Shown in pieces: positions 8,304 to 16,015 of a DNA stretch of 64,000 nt (its first letter is position 1; each line of letters starts with the position of its first letter). The stretch is from a virus: the IMG/VR virus record IMGVR_UViG_3300022921_000004, positions 1 to 64,000 of that record. The stretch is one strand, 5' to 3'. The position numbers and the translations under genes are program-made. Below the pieces are notes generated by a model. The model did not search any database. It saw only the letters and a program-made list of their open reading frames with translations, and was not told the DNA's origin.

Positions 8304-9224
8304 TTATTCCTTGTCTATAATAAACTGCTGGGCACTATTTCTACTAGGATTTTGATAAACTGTTTTAAAAAAAGCACTTTGTTCTTCAGTAAATGGCTGA
8401 ATAGCAATTGGACATTCTAGTTCATTTACTAGGCGTGCGCCATGTATAAAAATTTCGTCATGTAATACTTCTAGTGGCAACGCATCTCGGCCGGCCCATA
8501 GATCGTTTAAATATTTAAAATCTCTTACATTTACATAATCCCAATCATCTAACATTGTAGCAACTAGACCTTCACGTGCTCCATAAATTGCCCAGTTTCC
8601 ATTTGGAGTATCAGAACCAACCATTAACCAAATCCACAGTCTGTGTAAATTTTTCCAATGGCCAGAAAGGAAATTTTCTTTAGTAGGTTTAACACCTCGG
8701 TCTAATGCCATCTTTACACCTTCACGAAATCCAGCTCGCCATGCTTGATGTGGCGTGGCGTTATTATACACATCACTATAGCAACTGTTCTGTTGAATGT
8801 ATTGCAAGTCCCAACAAAAATCTACTTGGGCAGACTTATTATCTGGATCGGCGTTTTCGTGTGTACGCATATTAAGCACATACTCTTTAGGCCAACATTT
8901 TAAACCGCCGTTGCCGTACATAAGTCCATTAATAGCATTTTTACCACACCAGCTAATAACACTATTTTCTAAGTCTGTATGTTCGTCAAAGTCTAATACT
9001 TGATTAATAAAATCTGGACGAATTTTATTATCGCCATCAACTGTAATAAATCGATCCGTTTCACTTAATTCAGCACATGCTTTATGTGCGGCATCACTAC
9101 CTTCTACGCCATGCACACGTTTAGCCCAAGGTGCCTTAGTAAGCAAGTCAGCATAATTTTCTTCTGCATTAGGTTCATCATAACTCAAATATATAATATC
9201 TTGTTCTGCAATCTTTAACTTCAT
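8304..9224 (-). CDS. Glycosyltransferase-like protein (SYxEPNAE type)
   Basis: The protein has 306 residues and is a paralogue of 6279-6968. Y-L-S-Y-D-E-P-N-A-E-E-N lies at 12-23. T-V-D-G-D at 61-65 is the candidate DxD metal and nucleotide-sugar site. W-R-A-G-F-R-E-G-V-K occurs in the middle, then W-A-I-Y-G-A-R-E-G. It is longer than its paralogue by a C-terminal extension of about 70 residues. Ribosome binding site GAGGA lies 7 nt before the ATG. No membrane segment is visible, so it should be cytoplasmic. The pair flanks a radical SAM gene. I do not know the sugar donor or the acceptor. Confidence 0.65.
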   Translation of the reverse strand: MKLKIAEQDIIYLSYDEPNAEENYADLLTKAPWAKRVHGVEGSDAAHKACAELSETDRFITVDGDNKIRPDFINQVLDFDEHTDLENSVISWCGKNAINGLMYGNGGLKCWPKEYVLNMRTHENADPDNKSAQVDFCWDLQYIQQNSCYSDVYNNATPHQAWRAGFREGVKMALDRGVKPTKENFLSGHWKNLHRLWIWLMVGSDTPNGNWAIYGAREGLVATMLDDWDYVNVRDFKYLNDLWAGRDALPLEVLHDEIFIHGARLVNELECPIAIQPFTEEQSAFFKTVYQNPSRNSAQQFIIDKE

Positions 9225-9742
9225 TTCTTTTCCTCATACACGCATCTAGTTATTTTGCTATTTGAATAAATGCTGTATTCATCTGGTACGTTTAAATCTA
9301 CATGTTGTGTGTCACTTAAATTGAACTTAACTGACTTATACAAAAAATGCGGATCTTCTTTTTTTGTTACACTAAACAGTATTTCTTCTTCTAACTTAGA
9401 GTCTACAAGACTCTGATTTGTACTAATATAACATAAATTATGTTGCTTGTCAACTGTAAATATTAGATCATGCAAACTATCATCAGATATATGCAATACT
9501 TTATTGAAAACAAATTTATCATTTATAGATATGTTCTTTTTTAACTTATAAGTTTTAGTTATAATGTCAAACAGAACTCTGTAATCTTCCATTTTATCTT
9601 CATAGGACTGTATTGGTGCTATTTCTCTTTCGGTAACTTCAATATATTCGTAGCCATCTTCAATGGAAGCCCCTACACTAAACAGTTCGCCTGTTTCTTT
9701 AACAAAACATGCATACTGTTTTCTATCCCAATTAGCATACAT
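9221..9742 (-). CDS. Hypothetical protein
   Basis: This is a 173-residue protein of unknown function, starting M-Y-A-N-W-D-R-K-Q-Y. The start at 9742 is chosen because GGAG lies 8 nt upstream; the open frame reaches 54 bases further up, but that stretch lies inside the preceding glycosyltransferase gene and has no binding site. The protein looks beta-rich with alternating short hydrophobic strands and many Lys, Asp and Ser. There are no transmembrane helices and no recognised catalytic motif. It overlaps both neighbouring glycosyltransferase-like genes (11 bp upstream, 4 bp downstream), so it is coupled to them, perhaps as a partner protein; that is inference. Confidence 0.7.
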   Translation of the reverse strand: MYANWDRKQYACFVKETGELFSVGASIEDGYEYIEVTEREIAPIQSYEDKMEDYRVLFDIITKTYKLKKNISINDKFVFNKVLHISDDSLHDLIFTVDKQHNLCYISTNQSLVDSKLEEEILFSVTKKEDPHFLYKSVKFNLSDTQHVDLNVPDEYSIYSNSKITRCVYEEKK

Positions 9743-10532
9743 TGTATTTCTCCATAATTTGATTACAAAATTTATCTTCTGTATAATGAAATACACCTAA
9801 CTGACTATAATTTCCTATTTTTAAGTTACATTCATCATCCATATAATACGGAATGTCATCTAACCAATTATCACTTGGATTACTCCAGTCTTGTACTTTT
9901 GATTTCATGTGAGTAAATGATAATAAGTTGCAAGAGTATTTTTCTAAATTAGTATTTAAAACTGCTATTGCATGATTGATATCCATACTACTTAACCTAG
10001 GCTTTAATTTCTTTAAGTAAATATTGTAAAATTCCTCATGATTTTTACAAACTAATTCTAGATGTTTATAATATTGTAATCCAATATCGTTCTTTTTAAA
10101 ATAATGAAATGCACAATACACGTTTGGTAAGTTATTTTTTATAAATGCTTGTCTATAATAATTATCTTTAACTATAGTACCTTTATATGTTTGAACATTT
10201 GTAGTAAAGCATACGTCATATTTTTCTAAATAGGTCCAAACATGGTCTATATTAGATAAAAATATCATGTCAGTATCTAAAACAATAGTTTCTGTATAGG
10301 GAGTTACATGAAAGATTTTCCAACGATCTTCAGTACGATAAAAGTCGGTGCCAGATTGCCAAGGTATAGCAATTACATTATCAAATACATTACGATACTC
10401 ATCTGGAAGTTTATCATTAGTAATAATAGAAACACTATTAATTTCTTGTGTTTTCTTAATACTCAATGCGCAAAGATATGCCTGTTTCACATAATCTTTG
10501 CCTGAAGCCATCATTACATATCCTTTAGACAT
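9732..10532 (-). CDS. Glycosyltransferase, GT8-like
   Basis: The protein has 266 residues. The pattern fits a GT-A fold of family 8 type: an N-terminal strand followed by Y-V-K-Q-A-Y-L-C-A-L-S-I (14-25), then T-I-V-L-D-T-D-M-I-F (82-91) with Asp86-x-Asp88 as the metal and UDP-sugar site. A late H-Y-T-E segment is in the usual place of the C-terminal histidine. Family 8 enzymes transfer glucose, galactose or similar sugars with retention. The first Met is supported by the paralogue at 10525-11355, which also begins M-S-K-G. The cluster's two GT8-like genes lie next to each other and overlap by 8 bp, so they arose by duplication and are co-translated. Confidence 0.75.
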   Translation of the reverse strand: MSKGYVMMASGKDYVKQAYLCALSIKKTQEINSVSIITNDKLPDEYRNVFDNVIAIPWQSGTDFYRTEDRWKIFHVTPYTETIVLDTDMIFLSNIDHVWTYLEKYDVCFTTNVQTYKGTIVKDNYYRQAFIKNNLPNVYCAFHYFKKNDIGLQYYKHLELVCKNHEEFYNIYLKKLKPRLSSMDINHAIAVLNTNLEKYSCNLLSFTHMKSKVQDWSNPSDNWLDDIPYYMDDECNLKIGNYSQLGVFHYTEDKFCNQIMEKYNVC

Positions 10533-11355
10533 TTATTAACTTATCCAAACTAAATTTATTCATTACGTGTACATTCATATTATTTGTTGATGCTAATGTA
10601 TACTCGCCATGAATATTCTCCTTTTCAAGAAGAAATGTTAATTGTTCATCGTGTAGCTTATGTAAAATATCTCTATCTAGAGAATAATATAACTTTCCAG
10701 GCAACGATTTAGCCCAGTCTAAATCTTTAAATCCGTTCAGTATGTGTATTGCAATACTAAACGCATGATCATTTCTAAAGTTACGAGATCCTAGATCATA
10801 AACATATTGATAATGTTCCCAATTGTTTACTACATAATTTAATATAGTAAAGAATGTTTTAATTTCTGGCGTTTTTTTAAAATAAAATATTGAAGCCCAA
10901 TAAAATGGAATACCCTTATCATTAATATAATCAAATTCTTTATGCTTGCGCCATGATGCTACATCAATACATTCTTTATAGATTTGAAATTCATGGAGGC
11001 TATCAAATGCGTGTTTCAATGTATCATTACAAATAATAATATCAGTGTCTAATACTAAGGTCTGATTATAAGGAGTTAACTCATAACTGTTAGACCTACC
11101 AAAATTTTTAAAATATAAAGTTTTATAAGTTTCTTGGCCGTTTCGATATCGTTTAAAATTATTATCTGAGTCGCTGATAGTAATAACGTTATCAAATATT
11201 TTTCTATAACTGCTATTAATTGCATCTGGAGTTGAAGTTACAACCGTAGTGGGCAAGTTTAAATGCTTGCGAATTCGATTAGCAAGCAAAACTGCTTGCT
11301 TTACATAATCAATTTCACCATTATTATTTGCAAAGCATAATACACCTTTACTCAT
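10525..11355 (-). CDS. Glycosyltransferase, GT8-like (paralogue)
   Basis: The protein has 276 residues and shares M-S-K-G, D-Y-V-K-Q-A (16-21), an N-V-I-T-I strand and T-P-Y-N-Q-T-L-V-L-D-T-D (94-105) with the gene just downstream. Asp103-x-Asp105 is the candidate DxD site. The C-terminal part has N-D-H-A-F-S-I-A (paralogue: D-I-N-H-A-I-A), typical of the acceptor side of these enzymes, and M-N-V-H-V-M-N-K near the end. It overlaps the small gene 11348-11695 by 8 bp. Substrates are unknown. Proximity to the fibre genes makes glycosylation of virion or surface structures a reasonable guess. Confidence 0.75.
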   Translation of the reverse strand: MSKGVLCFANNNGEIDYVKQAVLLANRIRKHLNLPTTVVTSTPDAINSSYRKIFDNVITISDSDNNFKRYRNGQETYKTLYFKNFGRSNSYELTPYNQTLVLDTDIIICNDTLKHAFDSLHEFQIYKECIDVASWRKHKEFDYINDKGIPFYWASIFYFKKTPEIKTFFTILNYVVNNWEHYQYVYDLGSRNFRNDHAFSIAIHILNGFKDLDWAKSLPGKLYYSLDRDILHKLHDEQLTFLLEKENIHGEYTLASTNNMNVHVMNKFSLDKLINV

Positions 11356-11695
11356 TAACTAAGCCTTCAACATTTCTTTTAGCTGTAAGGATTGTGTATT
11401 CAGAATAGTATCTATTAGATGCTGTAACATATTGCTGTTTTGCTAAATTAACAAACTGTTTTAGATCTTCGACTAATACTGGGGTGTCGTTATCATCTGT
11501 AATTACTGTTTTCTTAACATCGAGCATTAGTAGATTAGAAACAAAAGAAAATAACTCTTTTGAAACAGTGAATCTTCCGCCTAAGTGATACAGTACTAAG
11601 TCTTCTTGATATTTTTGTTGCAATAGTCGCTTTTGTGTACTAAGTGTCGCAGAAAAATTAGCAAACTCTAATGCTTTCTTTAGATCGTTATCCAT
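11348..11695 (-). CDS. Small hypothetical protein heading the accessory operon
   Basis: The protein has 115 residues and looks mostly helical. It contains D-D-N-D-T-P-V followed by a helix V-E-D-L-K-Q-F-V-N, and R-F-T-V-S-K-E-L. Similar small proteins with a D-D-N-D-T-P-V segment occur near fibre genes in other marine T4-like phages, as far as I recall; their function is unknown. AGGAG lies 8 nt before the ATG. This is the first gene of the run leading down to base 1, and the 35-bp gap to the fibre gene upstream is the only place for an operon promoter. That gap has a TATACT but no convincing partner element. Confidence 0.7.
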   Translation of the reverse strand: MDNDLKKALEFANFSATLSTQKRLLQQKYQEDLVLYHLGGRFTVSKELFSFVSNLLMLDVKKTVITDDNDTPVLVEDLKQFVNLAKQQYVTASNRYYSEYTILTAKRNVEGLVNE

Positions 11696-11730
11696 AGTTA
11701 TACTCCTAGTTAAGTATAAACTATTTAATC

Positions 11731-12645
11731 TTAGAGGTTGTCAGTTGTATTGAAAGTTGGCGCTGGAACGTTAACACTACTTGCGTTATTTGGTCTTCTT
11801 TGTTGTATTGTACTTGTTGTTGTAGCCGTTACTGCTTCGTCAAAGTTGGGATTAGGGCCTTTATCTTCATTGAATGTAACACGGAACGTTAGTACTGCAC
11901 CATTTTTCTGTGCTTCAACTAAGTAATCATTGGCTCCGTACGCACTTGCTGTCTTGTTAAACACTGCTGTATAAGAGCCAGGTAAGTTTGAATATCCATA
12001 ATTAGTGCCAGTTGAACCGTTGCTTGTTGTACTTCTGCCAAATACTACAGTTCCTACGCTAGTCATCAAATTTCTCCAGTCGTTGTTAATTGGAGTATTT
12101 CCTGAACCAATAGTACCACTTAGGTTAATAGTTCCGCCTGCGTTAAAAAATACACGCATATGTTCTGCACCACTAATTGTAGTTGTAGAACCGTCGCCGT
12201 TTGTTACAGCATAACCGGGGAACGTTACTGTAAATATGTGGTTAATATCAGTTGACCAACTTGCAGTTCTTTGACTTGATGTTCCTGCCTGCAATCCTGT
12301 TTGGTTTGCATTAACATTGAGTCTTGCGCCTTGACATGTAATACTCAAGGATTCGTACTGTACATATCCTTCTTTTGATATAGTATTGCTTTCCTCAACA
12401 GTATCGCCTACTGATGGTTGTGCAATTTCTGTAGGTACTGCACCAGTTTGGTGTAGTCTAATTCTATACATGTCATTGTAAAGTTTGACCATGTCGGCAG
12501 CTTGCACTGTTGCGCCTGAAGAAATTGTAGCACTTTCAACTGCTTGTCCGTATCCTTCGTCTCCGGAACCGAGCCCTAAGACTGCGGCAATTCTTGCTCG
12601 AATAATGTTGTACCTTGCCGCGGTAATTGTATCGCCTACTGCCAT
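11731..12645 (-). CDS. Virion structural protein (fibre-associated)
   Basis: The 304-residue protein has an alanine-rich helical N-terminus (residues 1-70) followed by a long Thr/Ser/Gly/Asn-rich part typical of phage fibre and appendage proteins, with many short beta repeats such as G-S-T-G-T-N-Y-G-Y. It has no cysteine except one near residue 104. It is the last gene of the minus-strand fibre run; GAGGA lies about 8 nt before the ATG. A weak late-promoter-like TATAAGTA (minus, 12671-12664) precedes it. Which appendage it belongs to cannot be told. Confidence 0.65.
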   Translation of the reverse strand: MAVGDTITAARYNIIRARIAAVLGLGSGDEGYGQAVESATISSGATVQAADMVKLYNDMYRIRLHQTGAVPTEIAQPSVGDTVEESNTISKEGYVQYESLSITCQGARLNVNANQTGLQAGTSSQRTASWSTDINHIFTVTFPGYAVTNGDGSTTTISGAEHMRVFFNAGGTINLSGTIGSGNTPINNDWRNLMTSVGTVVFGRSTTSNGSTGTNYGYSNLPGSYTAVFNKTASAYGANDYLVEAQKNGAVLTFRVTFNEDKGPNPNFDEAVTATTTSTIQQRRPNNASSVNVPAPTFNTTDNL

Positions 12646-12666
12646 AATATGTTTCCTCTTCTATAC

Positions 12667-14145
12667 TTATACTTTAAGTACGCACTCAACTAATTTTTCT
12701 GACTCTTCAGTGTTTGATTCCAATGCAATACCAACTAAATTTCCGCCATTGATTACTGTATTTGCTGTACCGTTGTCTCCAACATATACTGCCTGTCCTT
12801 TTTTAACTGAACCTGTTACTCTTACAGGAACACGACCTTTTAGTGCAATGTACTGTCCGTCTGCTTCTGAATTCATCATAAATGCAGGATCAGTCGATAC
12901 AACACCAATTGCTATATCACCTACTTTTGTAGGTTCTACTTCGTGATCAGGATGATCGCAAACTGCTACTACTGTACCAAATGGTAATTCTTCGTTTGTT
13001 GAATATTTTTCTGCTAAGTCAGCATATCTAGCACTAGTTGAAATACCATTAAACACATTAGCAGATAAGTTACCTGAACTATCTCTAACTGCTACAGTAT
13101 TATTTGTTGCGTTTACATCACCTGTTCTAAAGTTTGCACCAACTTGTAGGTTAGTTGCATTTGTAGCAAGACCGTTAAATGTAGTTGCGTACATGTTTCT
13201 AAACTTAAAGTTTGAAGTGCCAACGTCGTATGTTGTCGTAGATGTTGGAATTAGTCCAACAGCCGAAACATGGAATGGTTCAGTTGTTACGCCTCCAACA
13301 GATTTAACTCTAAACCTAATCTTTTGTCCAGTAGTATTCTCAATAACACCTTCGTCACCAGTTCCTGCTTGGTCAATATATACTGCTAAGTCGTTTGCCG
13401 CGCCGACTGTAAATCCAACATCGCCAAATCTAACAACACTAGTAAAATTTGCGTTACCTGAAAGTGCATATGCCGAAGCTAGTTGACCGTTTAATCGGTC
13501 TGAATCAGTTGCAGTTCCCCAAAATCTATGAGTACTTGATGTAACACCTGTTGATCCTGTGTTTCGTAAGGTAACACCTTGTCTAATTACATCAAAACCT
13601 GTAATTACATTCGAAGGATCTGTTTGGTCAATAGTAAATTCGGCATTACTAATAATAAATTGTACGCCGTCTTCGACTGTACCTTTAATAATAGTTCTAT
13701 TTGTTAGGGTAGTATCTCTTACTTGCGAAGTAACCATAGCTGTTACTGTATCACCAATAGATTGTGGACCAATTAGGACAAATCCACCGTCGCTATTTTG
13801 TGCATACAGTTGGTTATTTGATGTATCCCACCAAAAATCACCAGTAGTTAATCCAACTGGTTGTGTGCCGGATACTTCAGCTCCGCCTGTTGTTCTAAAT
13901 TTTGTGCCGTCATAAAACTTGAGCTTCTTTAAGCTACTATCAAACCAAATCTGACCGCTTAATGGGTTAGCAGGTGAATTGCCGCTAGAGAAGTTTTCAA
14001 GTAAATGTACAAAGTTTTCGTTTTGAATTTCACCATAACCGGCATAGTTTTTACCTACTAACTTAATAGTAGTACTTTGGTCAATGGTTCCGTCCTCGAC
14101 AGTGGCTAACTGTTGTCCATTTGTTAAATTAATTATATATGCCAT
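12667..14145 (-). CDS. Tail fibre-like protein with shared N-terminal module
   Basis: The protein has 492 residues. Residues about 1-110 form a module also found at the start of the next two genes: G-Y-G..N-E-N-F..L-L-E-N-F, then P-L-S-G-Q-I-W-F-D-S and a G-D-F-W-W-D segment. This is probably the part that docks to a common site on the baseplate. The middle is Thr/Asn/Gly-rich beta structure. The C-terminal region (about 380-492) has L-A-E-K-Y-S-T-N-E-E, G-T-V-V-A-V and G-R-V-P-V-R-V-T-G-S-V-K-K-G, resembling the terminal domain of many marine phage fibres, possibly a trimerisation or self-processing domain. A TATAAATA late promoter lies 29 bp upstream. Confidence 0.75.
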   Translation of the reverse strand: MAYIINLTNGQQLATVEDGTIDQSTTIKLVGKNYAGYGEIQNENFVHLLENFSSGNSPANPLSGQIWFDSSLKKLKFYDGTKFRTTGGAEVSGTQPVGLTTGDFWWDTSNNQLYAQNSDGGFVLIGPQSIGDTVTAMVTSQVRDTTLTNRTIIKGTVEDGVQFIISNAEFTIDQTDPSNVITGFDVIRQGVTLRNTGSTGVTSSTHRFWGTATDSDRLNGQLASAYALSGNANFTSVVRFGDVGFTVGAANDLAVYIDQAGTGDEGVIENTTGQKIRFRVKSVGGVTTEPFHVSAVGLIPTSTTTYDVGTSNFKFRNMYATTFNGLATNATNLQVGANFRTGDVNATNNTVAVRDSSGNLSANVFNGISTSARYADLAEKYSTNEELPFGTVVAVCDHPDHEVEPTKVGDIAIGVVSTDPAFMMNSEADGQYIALKGRVPVRVTGSVKKGQAVYVGDNGTANTVINGGNLVGIALESNTEESEKLVECVLKV

Positions 14146-14173
14146 TTACTAATACCCCTAATTGTGTTATATG

Positions 14174-14181
14174 TATTTATA
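14174..14181 (-). promoter_or_regulatory. T4-type late promoter TATAAATA
   Basis: This is an exact match to the T4 late promoter element on the minus strand, 29 bp before the start of 12667-14145. It overlaps the last codons of the preceding fibre gene. It would be read by RNA polymerase carrying gp55, encoded at 45583-46413. Confidence 0.7.
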
Positions 14182-16012
14182 CTAAAACGCCCGGAGTTAG
14201 GTCTTGCACATATGTCCATACTCCTCCTACTACTCTATACAGTTTTAACGAACGTTGTACGGTTGAACTAATCGAACCAGTAGCGTTATTAAATGTAGCA
14301 CTGTTAATTACACTTACAGATCCGTTGTCATTACCGCTGATATCTAATGCTTGTACAATAGTTGTTGATTCATTAAACGCAGTGTCTAGTGCAGAACCTG
14401 TTAGCGTAGCTGTAGCACCTGTTGTAGTTGTGCAATGTATTCTTGCTTCTGTATTATCTTGTTTATTTCCTGATGGAACAATGTCATTTAAAATAATGCC
14501 AACATTAGTATTAAGTTGTGCGCCGGTTCCTAACCCTGTAACATCAAGAGTTAAAGGAATTACTTCTAAATTAATCTGACTGTCAACATAATTTTTTGTA
14601 GCAACATCTTGAGGAGCAACTGGATCTAATACATTTCTAATTTTTCTACTAGTAACAAAATTTAAATCACCAGCAAGTGTTGCATTTAATCCGTTGCCGC
14701 TTCCGTCAACAGCATTAGTAACAACAGAAATACCGCCTGGAAAACTAATATTGCCAATAGCTGCCGATGTCAGTGTACCTAACTGTGTAATACCACTTGC
14801 ATTAGAGCCTGTAATAATATCAACCCCATTGAATTTAAGTGATCCTGATCCTGTAATATTAATGCTTGTATTTGATGTCCACGCATTAGTTACATTTCGC
14901 CATAAAAATTCTTTGTTGCCGTTTGCCGACTTAACAATAATACCAGATTCATCAACTTGTGCATCTGTTAATAATGTACTATCTCCTGCATCAGCAAGAG
15001 TAATACTTTTATCTTTAACAACAAGTTCTTCAGTTCCAATAGTAACAGTATCACCATCTACTATAAGACTTCCTGTAACTCTTAAATCGCCGCCAACATC
15101 TAATGTGTATGATGGATTATCATTATAAATTCCAACACGGCTATTCTGCGATTTAATACTTAGTGCATTTTGAATACCAGAACTATTACGCATTTGAATA
15201 GTATAATTTTGATTTGAAATTTCGTTTAGAGCAACAACGCCTTGACTAGTTACTTTTAAAACATGGTTCTCAGATAATCCTACTGTAAGTCCGCCGTTGT
15301 TTCTAACAATTAATGCACCAGTAGTTGTATCGTCACTATCACTTGCTAGGAACTGTCCGGCTCCTCGCTCTACTCCAGCATCATCAACTAGCTTTCTAGT
15401 ATTGTTTGCTGTTCCAGCAAAAATAAAATCACTGTCAACAACGTTAAATCCTTTAACTACATCTCCAGTAAAACCTGGAATTGTATCTACATTCTGTGGA
15501 GTGAATCCAATTTTACTCCATAAGCCAACTAAAGAGCCGCCAACCCAATACTTAACAATAGTTCTACTTGTACCTGTACTATCAAGCACAGTAATAACTT
15601 GTGGGCCCGAGCGTCCTTGGAACGCATTATAAATAGGTCCTGCTAATTCTAAATCAGTGCCGTCAAAAAAGTAAAGTTGATTAGAATCGTTGTTAATCCA
15701 AAGATCACCTGCAACCATTACTGGCTGTGTAGGTTGCACAATTGGGCCTCCGCCGGTTGTCCAGTTAGTTCCAGTGTAAACTTTTAATCTTGATACTGAT
15801 GAATCCCACCAAATTTGCCCTGATAAAGGATTAGCTGGTGCTGATGAACCTGAAAAGTTTTCTAGCAGTCTTATAAAGTTTTCGTTAAATGCTTCACCAA
15901 AACCCGAATATCCTTTTCCTACTAGTGTAATATCAGTAGTTGAAGCGTCAATTTGTCCATCTGCGAGATTAACTAATAATGCTCCGTTTGTTTTATTAAT
16001 TTGATATGCCAT
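14177..16012 (-). CDS. Tail fibre-like protein with shared N-terminal module
   Basis: The protein has 611 residues. The N-terminal module (about 1-110) repeats the pattern of its neighbours: G-F-G-E-A-F-N-E-N-F, L-L-E-N-F-S-G, P-L-S-G-Q-I-W-W-D-S, G-D-L-W-I-N-N. Around residues 300-350 there is D-L-R-V-T-G-S-L-I-V-D-G-D-T-V-T-I, then V-K-D-K-S-I-T-L, a block that reappears in the plus-strand gene 62750-63715. K-N-Y-V-D-S-Q-I further on is a common fibre shaft motif (a short coiled-coil lead-in). The C-terminus (about 500-611) is beta-rich and ends in T-Y-V-Q-D-L-T-P. GGGGG lies 9 nt before the ATG. Host-receptor binding is a likely but unproved role. Confidence 0.75.
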   Translation of the reverse strand: MAYQINKTNGALLVNLADGQIDASTTDITLVGKGYSGFGEAFNENFIRLLENFSGSSAPANPLSGQIWWDSSVSRLKVYTGTNWTTGGGPIVQPTQPVMVAGDLWINNDSNQLYFFDGTDLELAGPIYNAFQGRSGPQVITVLDSTGTSRTIVKYWVGGSLVGLWSKIGFTPQNVDTIPGFTGDVVKGFNVVDSDFIFAGTANNTRKLVDDAGVERGAGQFLASDSDDTTTGALIVRNNGGLTVGLSENHVLKVTSQGVVALNEISNQNYTIQMRNSSGIQNALSIKSQNSRVGIYNDNPSYTLDVGGDLRVTGSLIVDGDTVTIGTEELVVKDKSITLADAGDSTLLTDAQVDESGIIVKSANGNKEFLWRNVTNAWTSNTSINITGSGSLKFNGVDIITGSNASGITQLGTLTSAAIGNISFPGGISVVTNAVDGSGNGLNATLAGDLNFVTSRKIRNVLDPVAPQDVATKNYVDSQINLEVIPLTLDVTGLGTGAQLNTNVGIILNDIVPSGNKQDNTEARIHCTTTTGATATLTGSALDTAFNESTTIVQALDISGNDNGSVSVINSATFNNATGSISSTVQRSLKLYRVVGGVWTYVQDLTPGVLV

Positions 16013-16015
16013 TTA

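Noticed and set aside
11697-11730. Promoter of the accessory operon
   Set aside because: TATACT is present but no -35 box at suitable spacing, and no NATAAATA; evidence is too weak to list as a feature.
12667-14145. Specific call of a self-cleaving fibre peptidase domain at the C-terminus
   Set aside because: The terminal motifs resemble such domains, but no catalytic pair could be identified by eye.
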